This document shows positions 1 through 8,535 of a DNA stretch of 64,000 nt, one piece after another. The notes under the pieces were generated by a model that saw nothing but the letters and a program-made list of their open reading frames with translations, did no database searches and was not told the DNA's origin. The DNA lies in NCBI GenBank assembly GCA_964584775.1, contig CAZPBC010000005.1:13560-77559 (forward strand), given 5' to 3'. Position numbers and translations under genes: made by a program. This DNA is from CAZPBC01 sp964584775 (lineage in GTDB: Bacteria > Chlamydiota > Chlamydiia > Chlamydiales > SLFE01). Numbering within the stretch: the first letter of the stretch is position 1; every line of letters starts with the position of its first letter.

Positions 1-321
1 CAAACTCTCGATAAACTCTCTAAAGAGAGTGACACCGGTGCAGCTGAAGTGAGACAGGTCTTCAAATCTTCTCAGCTAGGACAGATTGCAGGTTGTATCG
101 TCAGTGAAGGAACCATTCACCGTAACCACTCTGTCCGTGTGAAAAGAGAAGGCGAAGAAATTTGGAAAGGCCCCATCTCTTCGCTCAAGAGAGTTAAAGA
201 GGATGTCAAAGAGATCCAGAAAGGATTTGAGTGTGGTATCCTCCTCAATGGATTCAGCGACTATCAAGTCGGTGACATTCTTGAAGCCTTTGAAATTACC
301 TATTACGAACAGGAACTTTAA
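1..321 (+). CDS. infB: Translation initiation factor IF-2, C-terminal end (partial)
   Basis: The window opens inside this gene; only the last 106 codons are present, open from base 1 in frame 1. The segment matches the C-terminal beta-barrel domain (IV) of IF-2, which binds the formyl-Met end of initiator tRNA: GQIAGCIVSEG, a conserved RVKREGEEIW stretch, then GPISSLKR and GFECGILLNGF. A GTG at 49 is only an internal codon. rbfA follows after 6 nt, so the two are almost certainly co-transcribed in the infB-rbfA-truB-ribF order common in bacteria and seen in Chlamydia. Confidence 0.95.
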   Translation, partial: QTLDKLSKESDTGAAEVRQVFKSSQLGQIAGCIVSEGTIHRNHSVRVKREGEEIWKGPISSLKRVKEDVKEIQKGFECGILLNGFSDYQVGDILEAFEITYYEQEL

Positions 322-327
322 GGCTAC

Positions 328-711
328 ATGACTCGACGAACAGAACGACTCAACTCTCTACTCAAAGAGGTGATCTCTCAGGTTATTAGAAGCAAGGTCA
401 AACACCCAGCGGTCGACGACTTTGTCTCCTTAACAAGAGTCGATATCACTAAAGACCTTCACTACGCAAAAGTCTATGTGAGTGTCATTGGGGATGAGAA
501 AAAGAAAAAAGAAACCCTCGAAGGACTCAACTCTGCCGCGGGCTTCATTGCTGTCAACGCTTCAAAAGAGGTGGTCATGCACCACTTCCCTGAACTCAGA
601 TTTATCTTAGATGATTCGGTAGAGAAACATGCTCGAATTGAAGAACTCATCGAAAGGATTCACGAAGAAGAGAATGAGAGAAAGGAACAACACCCTTCAG
701 CCGACGCGTGA
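328..711 (+). CDS. rbfA: Ribosome-binding factor A
   Basis: 127 residues, normal for RbfA, a small KH-like protein that binds the 30S subunit and helps 16S rRNA 5' end maturation. Visible signatures are the N-terminal helix TERLNSLLKEVISQVI, the strand pair ITKDLHYAKVYVSVIG and the late stretch FPELRFILDDSVEKHARIEE, all typical of the family. It starts 6 nt after infB and its 3' end overlaps the likely truB start by 38 nt, which suggests translational coupling. The tail EENERKEQHPSADA is charged and probably unstructured. Confidence 0.93.
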   Translation: MTRRTERLNSLLKEVISQVIRSKVKHPAVDDFVSLTRVDITKDLHYAKVYVSVIGDEKKKKETLEGLNSAAGFIAVNASKEVVMHHFPELRFILDDSVEKHARIEELIERIHEEENERKEQHPSADA

Positions 712-1387
712 AGGCCTGGTTCTCATTAACAAACCTAAAAACGTGACCTCCTTTCACCTTGTTGCTGTCCTCAGACGCCTATTAGGCGTCCGAAAAATTG
801 GTCATGCCGGAACTTTGGATCCTTTTGCAACAGGCGTCATGGTGATGCTTGTAGGACGGAAGTACACGCGCCTCTCAGACCAGTTTCTCACCTCCGATAA
901 GGAGTATGTCGCAGAACTCCAACTGGGAGCCAGGACAAATACCTTCGATGTGGATGGTGAAATTCAAGAGACCTCAGACTATATCCCCACTCAGGATGAG
1001 GTAGAAGAGGCTCTCCAAGCTTTCCAAGGAAAAGTCGAACAAATCCCCCCGATGTTTTCCGCAAAAAAAGTGGGAGGCAAAAAGCTCTGTGATCTTGCCC
1101 GAAAAGGGATTGAAGTTGAGCGCTCTCCCTGTACGGTTGAATTGAAAACCGAGCTCCTCTCATACAACTACCCCAACTTAAAGCTCCGGATTGCATGTAG
1201 CAAAGGCACCTATATCCGCTCTGTGGCAGACGACCTCGGAAGGAAGCTAAACTGTTTCGCCCACCTACGTGATCTCACACGCACCCGCTCCGGGCACTTC
1301 CGCCTTGACGAGTGTGTCGACTTAGAAACTATCAAAGAAACCCCCTCTTCTATAGAGTTGAAGCCATGGGCACCCTCACCAGCTTAA
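674..1387 (+). CDS. truB: tRNA pseudouridine(55) synthase
   Basis: TruB makes pseudouridine 55 in the T-loop of tRNAs. With the start at 674 the protein has 238 residues. The catalytic motif GHAGTLDPFATG holds the nucleophile Asp49, and KGTYIRSVADDLG is the conserved late motif. The frame is open back to an ATG at 629, but that would add 15 residues overlapping rbfA that look like shadow sequence. The ATG at 674 has a GAAGAAGAG stretch just upstream and puts the family's LVLINKP strand at residues 15-21, so I prefer it. It overlaps ribF by 22 nt. Confidence 0.93.
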   Translation: MRERNNTLQPTREGLVLINKPKNVTSFHLVAVLRRLLGVRKIGHAGTLDPFATGVMVMLVGRKYTRLSDQFLTSDKEYVAELQLGARTNTFDVDGEIQETSDYIPTQDEVEEALQAFQGKVEQIPPMFSAKKVGGKKLCDLARKGIEVERSPCTVELKTELLSYNYPNLKLRIACSKGTYIRSVADDLGRKLNCFAHLRDLTRTRSGHFRLDECVDLETIKETPSSIELKPWAPSPA

Positions 1388-2295
1388 GCGATTTCCCCAA
1401 GGAAAAGTCCTCTGTCGTGACAATCGGCTTCTTTGATGGCATCCACCTAGGACATCAGGAACTCCTCCGCCAAACCCGAAAAACAGGGAAGCAACTGAAC
1501 GCTGAGAGTGTCGTCCTGACGTTTACTAACCACCCATCTGAACTTTTCTCCCCAGGCAACCCGCCCAAGCTCCTTCTTGAAAGAGGAGAGGCGTACAGAA
1601 GAATGGAAGAGATGGGAATTGACTGGATCATCACCCTCCCCTTTGACGAAAAGTTTTCTAACCAGTCGACAGAAGCGTTTATAGACTCTCTCCTGACAGA
1701 GCTTCATATGAAAGCTTTGGTCCTCGGCCACGATTCGAGAATAGGAAAAGAGCGGAAAGGGACCCCAGAGATCGTTCAAGAACTCGCCGGTCAAAAGCAA
1801 TTTGAGGTGAGTTATATCCCCCCCTTTTCCATCGATCATACCCCCATCTCCAGTAGTCGAATCCGTGAAGCGATCATCCATGGAGACTTGACCACGGCGG
1901 AGAAGCTCCTTGGCCGGCCCTATAGCGTGAAACTCCCCGTCATTCCCGGAAGAGGCATTGGAAAATCAGAGATGGGCTTCCCGACTGCGAATATGGATGT
2001 CACAACTACGGTCGTTCCACCTGAAGGAGTCTACTCTGTCCTACTTAAATCGGAGGGAGTCGTCTACGAAGGAGTCGCCAATCTTGGGCGAGCCCCCACA
2101 GTCCGTGGAGACAAAAAGCTCCTCCTTGAAGTGCATGTGATTGACCAAGAGCTCGACCTCACAGGCCATGAAGTGGAAGTGACTTTTGTGAATTTCATCC
2201 GAGAAGAGTTGAAGTTTGACAGCCTCTCAGCACTGCGCGAACAGATCGCAAGGGATGTCAAAATGGCGAAAGAGCAGCTGCACTCTTTAAGCTAA
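1366..2295 (+). CDS. ribF: Bifunctional riboflavin kinase / FMN adenylyltransferase
   Basis: 309 residues with the start at the ATG at 1366; an in-frame TTG/ATG extension further upstream lies inside truB and is not needed. The N-terminal adenylyltransferase domain shows GFFDGIHLGH (HxGH-type nucleotide binding, residues 27-30) and the SSSRIREAI motif. The C-terminal flavokinase domain shows GRGIGKSEMGFPTAN with the PTAN motif at 206-209. The enzyme converts riboflavin to FMN and FAD. It is the last gene of the infB-rbfA-truB-ribF run; its stop overlaps the stop of the convergent BTB-LRR gene by 9 nt. Confidence 0.94.
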   Translation: MGTLTSLSDFPKEKSSVVTIGFFDGIHLGHQELLRQTRKTGKQLNAESVVLTFTNHPSELFSPGNPPKLLLERGEAYRRMEEMGIDWIITLPFDEKFSNQSTEAFIDSLLTELHMKALVLGHDSRIGKERKGTPEIVQELAGQKQFEVSYIPPFSIDHTPISSSRIREAIIHGDLTTAEKLLGRPYSVKLPVIPGRGIGKSEMGFPTANMDVTTTVVPPEGVYSVLLKSEGVVYEGVANLGRAPTVRGDKKLLLEVHVIDQELDLTGHEVEVTFVNFIREELKFDSLSALREQIARDVKMAKEQLHSLS

Positions 2296-3750
2296 GATCA
2301 GTTTCCACTCTTCTTCAAAATATCTTGAAACCCGGCACCCAGAAAGATCAACAAACTGAAGCCCAGGCATCTGCCTAAAAGCCATCTGGAGTCCCTCTTC
2401 GTCAAAACCTCGTCCATCTTTGAGAATCCACCTCTCTAAATTCTTCGCCTTTTCAGAAAAGAGAATGATTCCCTCGTTGGTGAAGTTCCCCCGAGTGAGA
2501 TCTAGAATGCGCAACTCTGTGCAGTGCTCACCGAGCGCAATGAGACCTGGATCTCCAATATGTGAGTGTTGAAAAGTCAACTCTGTGAGCATGGGAGCTG
2601 CACAAGCAATCAGCTCAATCACATCGTTACTGATTCCATGCATGTCTGAAATATTGAGTTTTGTCAGCCATGGAAGTCGACTCAGTTGGGATAAGCTCGC
2701 TTCAGTCAGGTCTCCTACTGCAGAAATCTCGAGCCGGCTCACTTTCTTGGCTCGTGGAATGAGACGTTCAAAAAGCGTATCATCTAACCACTCTGCACAA
2801 TTAAACAGCCATTCACTCACGACCGGAAATTCCTCGACGAGCTCCTCAGAGAGCCCTCGAGCTTCACCGACATCGACTCTGACCAACTTCTTCATGCTAG
2901 GGAGAAGGCTTAACAGAAAAGAGTCGCTTCCTGCCGTCCCTTTCAACTTGAGATGCGTCACATCTTTTGCCACCCTGACGAGAAGGGGCTGGAATTCCTC
3001 ACGGATCCACTCGACCTCTAGGAAGAGCCCAAATAGCTCACTCCGCTCAAGATTAATCCCTAGAGCATGGTCACTGATAAACTGGCAGCACTCTTCTTCA
3101 AGAGGCTTGAGATACATGAGACTCGCCTTTTCCAAATGCTCAACGACATTTTCTTCTGTTAAATAGCGCCGATAGGTACGGGCTGCAAGCTGCGCAAGTC
3201 CCTTCATTCCCATATCGGATGCCAGCCGAATCATATCGACAATGGCCTCGGGCTCTTCGCGCCAAAGGTACTCCACATCTCCCGAGTAGGCATATTCCCT
3301 GACAAATTTGAACTGCTGAGGGGTAATCGTAGGGACCTCTAAAGGCCGGCTTAGGTTGGAGCTCCCACGCACGATTTCTGAGAGTTCAGTCGACAGAGTC
3401 ACAAAGGGAAGAGGAAACTCTTGGTGCGCTTCCCCTTCAGCAACAAACGTGACACTTTTCGTGAGATGGGATTCGATGAGTGGGAAAATATTCCAAAGCG
3501 CCTTGACAATCGATTCTGCTTGTTCTGCTTCTAAACGGTAGTGGATCCACTCGTTTGAAAAAAACTCAACGAGCTTCGCCATGAGCTCTGCACCCTCCTC
3601 TTTGATCCAGGAGGTATAGTCGGTACACTCTATAAAAAACTCTGCGGCGACTTCAGGGCCACTCTCTAGGATCATCGCAGCCGCTTGGTCTGGATCTGCG
3701 GCTTCACCAAAGTGCACAAACTTCTTAGAGAGAAAGGGGGGCATCTTCAT
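2287..3750 (-). CDS. BTB/POZ-domain protein with BACK-like region and leucine-rich repeats; candidate host-directed effector
   Basis: 487 residues. Residues 1-95 are helical and unassigned. Residues about 98-198 read as a BTB/POZ domain: a strand VTFVAEGEAHQEFPLPFVTLS (the place where BTB proteins have a self-protected histidine and the hydrophobic HK-type segment), then FKFVREYAYSGDVEYL and an ASDMGMKGLAQLAARTY helix. A helical BACK-like linker follows to about 250. Residues about 265-475 carry AMN1/F-box-type LRRs (LTKLNISDM, LTELTFQHS, LRILDLTRG, LQFVDLSGC). BTB-LRR proteins are eukaryotic-like adaptors for cullin-3 ubiquitin ligases, and expanded families are known in amoebal chlamydiae. 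It lies between ribF and ychF, which I remember as adjacent in Chlamydia, so it looks like an insertion. No signal peptide is visible; type III export is inference. Confidence 0.72.
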   Translation of the reverse strand: MKMPPFLSKKFVHFGEAADPDQAAAMILESGPEVAAEFFIECTDYTSWIKEEGAELMAKLVEFFSNEWIHYRLEAEQAESIVKALWNIFPLIESHLTKSVTFVAEGEAHQEFPLPFVTLSTELSEIVRGSSNLSRPLEVPTITPQQFKFVREYAYSGDVEYLWREEPEAIVDMIRLASDMGMKGLAQLAARTYRRYLTEENVVEHLEKASLMYLKPLEEECCQFISDHALGINLERSELFGLFLEVEWIREEFQPLLVRVAKDVTHLKLKGTAGSDSFLLSLLPSMKKLVRVDVGEARGLSEELVEEFPVVSEWLFNCAEWLDDTLFERLIPRAKKVSRLEISAVGDLTEASLSQLSRLPWLTKLNISDMHGISNDVIELIACAAPMLTELTFQHSHIGDPGLIALGEHCTELRILDLTRGNFTNEGIILFSEKAKNLERWILKDGRGFDEEGLQMAFRQMPGLQFVDLSGCRVSRYFEEEWKLILA

Positions 3751-3775
3751 ACCCCACTAGATAGACGCTTTAAGG

Positions 3776-3823
3776 GAAAAATTCAATTGAGGAGAGGTGC
3801 TTCTTCCCACTCTCCACTCAATT
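3776..3823 (-). terminator. Rho-independent terminator of ychF
   Basis: On the minus strand a stem AATTGAG..GAGAG (3823-3810) pairs with CTCTCCTCAATT (3796-3785), with a 2-nt bulge and a 13-nt loop. GA-ATTTTT follows, and the T-run is at 3781-3777. It sits 5 nt past the ychF stop and separates ychF from the BTB-LRR gene, so that gene should have its own promoter. Confidence 0.75.
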
Positions 3824-3827
3824 TTAA

Positions 3828-4922
3828 TTAGTTATGTAAGAAAAGAACGACATCGCCGTCCCGGACGATATAGTCTCGACCTTCTGTCCTGAGCTTTCCC
3901 ATCTCTTTTGAGGCGGCGCGGCTACCCGCTTCGACTATATCTTCATAAGCGACCACTTCTGCACGGATAAATCCCTTTTGGATATCGGTGTGAATCTGCC
4001 CCGCAGCGCTCACTGCAGACTCCCCTTTGTGAATCGTCCAAGCACGGGTTTCCATTTCACCCGTTGTCAAGAAGGTGATGAGCCCCAACATATCAAAAGA
4101 GGTCTTAATCAACCGCTGCAGGCCAGACATCTCCAAGCCTAGGCTTTGTAAATACTCTTTTCTCTCCTCTTCATCTAACTCTGCGATCTCCGCTTCTAGC
4201 TTCGCACAAATCGGAAGGACGTAGCTTCCCTCTTTCTCGGCATACTCGCGCACTCTCTGGACATACTCATTCTCGAGAGAAGGAAGGCTATCTTCACCGA
4301 CGTTTGCGACATAGAGGACTTTCTTCCGAGTGATCAGAGGGTAGGGCTTTAAAAGCTCCTCTTCCTCTTCCGAAAGTTCGAGGGAACGGATATGATTGCC
4401 TTCATTCAGGTGAGCGACAACGCGTTCAAGCAGAGCCTTGACCTTCGGCGCCTCTTTCTGAGATTTCATCTGCTTCTCAATCCGCTCAAGAGCAGACTCG
4501 ATCATCTGAAGGTCGGACAACAAAAGTTCTGTGTTGATCACCTCGATGTCGCGGATGGGATCAATCCCGCCAGAGACATGGGTGACATCGTCATCGACAA
4601 AACAGCGGACCACATGCACAATCGCACTGGTTTCTCGGATGTTTGATAAGAACTTGTTTCCTAAGCCTTCTCCTTTCGAAGCTCCTTCGACTAAGCCCGC
4701 GATATCCAAAAATTTGGTCGTCGCGTAGAGGAGTTTCTGACTTTTACTCATTTTCGAGAGGACCTCTAAGCGGGGGTCATAGACCTCCACAATTCCCATA
4801 TTGGGTTCAATTGTGCAAAATGGGTAGTTCGAAGCCTCTGCAATACAAGAGGTTAGTGCATTAAAAAGAGTGGATTTCCCCACATTGGGAAGTCCTACGA
4901 TTCCACATGAAAGTTGTGCCAT
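3828..4922 (-). CDS. ychF: Redox-regulated ATPase YchF (OBG family)
   Basis: 364 residues with the start MAQLSCGIVG. The frame extends 14 codons further (to 4964), but the ATG at 4922 has an AGGAG 11 nt upstream and gives the exact family start. P-loop GLPNVGKS is at 10-17, the G3 region reads DIAGLVEGASKGEGLGNKFL, and the C-terminal TGS-like domain includes TFLTTGEMETRAWTIHKG and VVAYEDIVEAGS. YchF hydrolyses ATP rather than GTP and associates with ribosomes. It is transcribed away from the sct block; in C. trachomatis I recall it between ribF and yscU, as here. Confidence 0.94.
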   Translation of the reverse strand: MAQLSCGIVGLPNVGKSTLFNALTSCIAEASNYPFCTIEPNMGIVEVYDPRLEVLSKMSKSQKLLYATTKFLDIAGLVEGASKGEGLGNKFLSNIRETSAIVHVVRCFVDDDVTHVSGGIDPIRDIEVINTELLLSDLQMIESALERIEKQMKSQKEAPKVKALLERVVAHLNEGNHIRSLELSEEEEELLKPYPLITRKKVLYVANVGEDSLPSLENEYVQRVREYAEKEGSYVLPICAKLEAEIAELDEEERKEYLQSLGLEMSGLQRLIKTSFDMLGLITFLTTGEMETRAWTIHKGESAVSAAGQIHTDIQKGFIRAEVVAYEDIVEAGSRAASKEMGKLRTEGRDYIVRDGDVVLFLHN

Positions 4923-5042
4923 TTCGGTAAGTGCTCCTATTTTTGTGAGAGCATCATAACGCATGGCAGAGATTGATTCAATCAGCCATTTTCAACCTCC
5001 TTTAAACCAGTGATTTAGGCTATTTTTCGTTCAAAAACAACC

Positions 5043-5071
5043 TTGACTATGGGGGGAAGATAGGGTATACT
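5043..5071 (+). promoter_or_regulatory. Sigma-66-type promoter for the sct operon
   Basis: TTGACT (5043-5048), a 17-bp spacer containing a G-run, and TATACT (5066-5071). This is one base from the sigma-70 consensus in each box with ideal spacing. The expected start near 5078 gives a leader of about 127 nt before sctU at 5205. It is the only clear promoter in the ychF-sctU divergent gap. Confidence 0.7.
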
Positions 5072-5204
5072 AGTAGTGAGAGGGTATAGGAAGAACAGTC
5101 TCTTTATTAAGTACACAGATCGAAAATATTGACGTTAGACGCTCGTTATGAGAGAGTTGAATGTTCTTTCTATGTGTAAAGCACTACCGTGGTAAAATAG
5201 GGTT

Positions 5205-6293
5205 ATGGGAGAGAAGACCGAAAAGGCATCCCCTAAGAAGTTGAGGGACGCGCGGAAGAAGGGTCAAGTAGCAAAGTCTCAAGACCTTCCGTCTGCATTC
5301 ACCTTTATGGCAGCTGTAGGGGCTATTTTGACGCTCATGAGCTACTTCTACGAGCACATGAAGGCGTTTATCCTCACCGCCTTTTTGTCGATCCCTCAGG
5401 AAAACATCACAGACATCCTTCCGAGCCTCCTAGGTTCAGCTATCTTGAGCATTTTTTACCTAGCTGGTCCTGTCATGGGTTTTATTGCCTTCTTTGGTGT
5501 GATGATCAACTTCCTGGCGATTGGACCTGTTTTCGCCCCAGAAGCCCTCAAACCCGACATTAAGAAGTTTGATCCGATCCAGAACTTGAAGTCTAAGTTC
5601 AAGATGAAGACCCTCTTTGAGCTTCTCAAATCCCTCTTCAAGATCATCCTAGCTGCTATCTTGATCTACACGGTCATGTACAAAAGCTTACCGGTCCTCA
5701 CCAAAACAGTGGCCCTGCCACTCACCGGCTCCCTGATGGTCCTCTACCACTTCCTCTATGAGGTACTTTGGAAAGTCGGCCTGATGTTCGTCGTCGTCGC
5801 GATTGCCGACTTCGTCTACCAAAAGCATAACTTCGCGAACGAAATGAAGATGGAAAAGTTCGAAGTGAAGCAGGAGTACAAGAACACAGAGGGTGACCCG
5901 CAGATTAAAGGTAAACGTAAGCAGATTGCTCAAGACATCGCTTACGGGGATGGAGGAGGCCCTGCCAAAGGGGTGTCCAACTCCAAAGCCGTTGTCTCGA
6001 ACCCGACCCACCTCGCTATCGGAATCGCTTTTGATGAAGAAATTGACCAAGCCCCCTGGATAACAACGATGGGTCGCGATAAAATGGCGAAACATATCAT
6101 TGAATTGGCAAGAGACCAGAATGTCCCTGTCATGAGAAATATTCCCCTCGCTCAACAACTCTGGGCAGAGGGTGAGATTGATGACTTTGTCCCTGAAGAG
6201 ACGTACGAACCCCTAGCAGAAATCTTGAAGTGGGTTGCCTCTTTAGAAGAAGCGCGCGAACTTGGACTTGATGAACCGGAATTGGAGAGTTAA
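5205..6293 (+). CDS. sctU: Type III secretion export apparatus switch protein SctU (CdsU/YscU)
   Basis: 362 residues, FlhB/YscU family. The N-terminus MGEKTEKASPKKLRDARKKGQ is the typical start, followed by four membrane spans (about 28-50, 72-100, 138-160, 185-205). The cytoplasmic domain contains the self-cleaving NPTH motif at 266-269 (SNPTHLAIGI). Autocleavage after Asn controls substrate switching from early needle components to translocators and effectors. sctV starts 3 nt downstream. The Shine-Dalgarno is weak (AATAGGGTT), but the start aligns with the family. Confidence 0.96.
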   Translation: MGEKTEKASPKKLRDARKKGQVAKSQDLPSAFTFMAAVGAILTLMSYFYEHMKAFILTAFLSIPQENITDILPSLLGSAILSIFYLAGPVMGFIAFFGVMINFLAIGPVFAPEALKPDIKKFDPIQNLKSKFKMKTLFELLKSLFKIILAAILIYTVMYKSLPVLTKTVALPLTGSLMVLYHFLYEVLWKVGLMFVVVAIADFVYQKHNFANEMKMEKFEVKQEYKNTEGDPQIKGKRKQIAQDIAYGDGGGPAKGVSNSKAVVSNPTHLAIGIAFDEEIDQAPWITTMGRDKMAKHIIELARDQNVPVMRNIPLAQQLWAEGEIDDFVPEETYEPLAEILKWVASLEEARELGLDEPELES

Positions 6294-6296
6294 CGA

Positions 6297-8489
6297 ATGT
6301 TAGATGGATTGAAGAATGCTCTAGAGGGCATCACAGCTCGATTAGGTGGCGACCGCGCCATGTCGCGTATGACAGCAGGAGCGGACATCGTCCTTGTCAT
6401 CATCTTGATGGCGATCTTGACGCTGATCATCATTCCGATTCCCCCCTTCATGCTTGACTACTTCATCGCCTTGAACCTCACGGTCTCAGTGGCGCTTTTG
6501 ATCACCTCTGTCTACATTTCAAGCGCGGTACAGCTTTCCATCTTCCCCTCTCTGCTTCTCATCACTACCCTCTACCGTCTCGGTTTGAACATCGCGACGA
6601 CCCGACAGATCCTTCTCCATGCAGATGCCGGGGAAATCATCTTTGGGTTTGGTAACTTCGTCGTCGGAGGTAACTTCGTCGTCGGGGGAATTATCTTCTT
6701 GATCATCACCCTTGTTCAGTTCATCGTCATTGTTAAAGGTTCGGAGCGTGTCGCGGAAGTTGCTGCGCGTTTTACCCTCGACGCGATGCCCGGTAAACAG
6801 ATGTCGATTGACGCCGACTTGAGAGCGGGTGTGATCGATCAGGACCAAGCCCGTGACCGACGTTTGGCGATCCAGAAAGAGAGTCAGCTCTACGGTGCGA
6901 TGGACGGTGCGATGAAGTTCGTTAAAGGGGACGCGATCGCCGGTCTTGTGATTACCCTTATCAACGCCGTCGGAGGGCTGATCATCGGGATGCTCTACAA
7001 CGACATGAGTGCTGGCGAAGCGGCAAAAACCTATACCCTCCTCTCTATTGGTGATGGTCTCGTCTCTCAGATTCCAGCCCTTCTCATTTCGGTCACAGCC
7101 GGTATTGTCACGACCCGTGTCTCGTCAGATGAGACAGAATCCAACCTCGGTAAAGACATCTCTGGGCAGATGCTCGCTCAGCCAAAAGCTTTGATGGTTG
7201 CAGCCGCGTTTTTGATTGGTATTGGGCTTATTCCAGGATTCCCGAAACCGCCTTTCATGTTCCTTGCCTCTGTCCTGGGGATCATCGGTTACTCCCTCTG
7301 GTCCAACGCACAGATCAAAGCAGAGCGTGAGATCGCCCAAGGGGGTGCAGCGATGGACTCTGGAGGTCCTGGTACCACGATGGCCTCCCCTGGTGTCGAA
7401 ACCCCTGTCAAAGGACATAAAGTCGTCGCAGGCGGAGGGATTGACTCCTACGCTCTCACTCTCCCTGTCATCTTAGAAGTGGGAAGTAGCCTCTCTGAGA
7501 TGATCCAAGAATCTCAAAAGGGAAAAAATGTCAGTTTCATTGACCAAATGATTCCCAAAATGCGTCACGCCCTCTACCACGACTTGGGTGTGCGTTTTCC
7601 GGGGGTTCACGTCCGTACGGACTCCCCGATTTTAGAAGCCGATGAATATTCGATTCACCTCAACGAGGTCCCGATCATACGCGGTAAAGTCCTTGCTGAT
7701 AAGCTCCTCACCAACGAGTCTGAGGAGAACTTACGCCGCTACAATCTACCCTATACCACTTACAAAAACTCTCTCGGCCTACCCTCTCAATGGGTCGATG
7801 AGCAGTACCGAGAACTGCTTGAAAAAGCAGGAATCAAACACTGGGGACCTCTAGAGGTGATGGTTCTACACCTCTCCTACTTCTTCCGTTTTTATGCTGG
7901 AGAGTTCATCGGTATCCAAGAGGTCAAAGCGATGCTTGAGTTCATGGAAAAATCGTTCCCTGACCTTGTGAAAGAGGTGACCAGACTGATCCCTCTACAA
8001 AAAATGACAGATATCTTTAAGCGTCTCATCCAAGAGCAGATCTCTGTCAAAGATTTAAGAACCATTATGGAATCGCTTGCCGAGTGGGCACAGACTGAAA
8101 AAGACACCGTCCTACTGACCGAATATGTCCGCTCCTCGCTCAAGCGCTACATCAGTTACAAATACTCCCAAGGGCAATCGGTGCTCTCGGTTTACATTCT
8201 CGACCCCGAAATTGAAGATATGGTTCGAGGTGCGATCAAGCAGACCTCTGCAGGATCCTACCTCGCTCTCGACCCCGACTCCGTCCAACTCATCCTACAA
8301 AGCGTTCGAACCACTGTCGCTCCCCCGCCTCCAGGAGGCCAACCTCCTGTGATCCTGACCGCGATCGACGTCCGCCGCTTCGTACGCAAACTCATTGAAA
8401 TGGAATTCAGTGATATCTCCGTCGTCTCCTACCAAGAAATTGTCTCCGACATCCGCATCCAGCCGTTGGGAAGAATACAAATTTCTTAA
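6297..8489 (+). CDS. sctV: Type III secretion export gate protein SctV (CdsV/LcrD)
   Basis: 730 residues, FHIPEP family. About eight membrane helices occupy residues 25-330. The FHIPEP-region sequence is visible between them (LDAMPGKQMSIDADLRAG), as is the loop RRLAIQKESQLYGAMDGAMK. From about 345 the protein is cytoplasmic and forms the nonameric ring that docks chaperone-effector complexes and the gatekeeper. It directly follows sctU. A G-rich inverted pair (AGCCC...GGGCT, 8498-8519) sits in the 46-nt gap before the gatekeeper gene but has no T-run. Confidence 0.97.
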   Translation: MLDGLKNALEGITARLGGDRAMSRMTAGADIVLVIILMAILTLIIIPIPPFMLDYFIALNLTVSVALLITSVYISSAVQLSIFPSLLLITTLYRLGLNIATTRQILLHADAGEIIFGFGNFVVGGNFVVGGIIFLIITLVQFIVIVKGSERVAEVAARFTLDAMPGKQMSIDADLRAGVIDQDQARDRRLAIQKESQLYGAMDGAMKFVKGDAIAGLVITLINAVGGLIIGMLYNDMSAGEAAKTYTLLSIGDGLVSQIPALLISVTAGIVTTRVSSDETESNLGKDISGQMLAQPKALMVAAAFLIGIGLIPGFPKPPFMFLASVLGIIGYSLWSNAQIKAEREIAQGGAAMDSGGPGTTMASPGVETPVKGHKVVAGGGIDSYALTLPVILEVGSSLSEMIQESQKGKNVSFIDQMIPKMRHALYHDLGVRFPGVHVRTDSPILEADEYSIHLNEVPIIRGKVLADKLLTNESEENLRRYNLPYTTYKNSLGLPSQWVDEQYRELLEKAGIKHWGPLEVMVLHLSYFFRFYAGEFIGIQEVKAMLEFMEKSFPDLVKEVTRLIPLQKMTDIFKRLIQEQISVKDLRTIMESLAEWAQTEKDTVLLTEYVRSSLKRYISYKYSQGQSVLSVYILDPEIEDMVRGAIKQTSAGSYLALDPDSVQLILQSVRTTVAPPPPGGQPPVILTAIDVRRFVRKLIEMEFSDISVVSYQEIVSDIRIQPLGRIQIS

Positions 8490-8535
8490 TGATCAGCCCG
8501 CATGAATTGAGTGGGCTTAAAGGAGGATAAATCCT

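Noticed and set aside
5688..6158. 156-codon antisense open frame inside sctU
   Set aside because: Antisense shadow of a clear gene, no SD, His/Asp-rich sequence typical of reversed coding DNA.
8498..8519. AGCCC...GGGCT hairpin after sctV as a terminator
   Set aside because: Only 5 bp and no T-run; the gatekeeper SD follows at once, so transcription probably continues.
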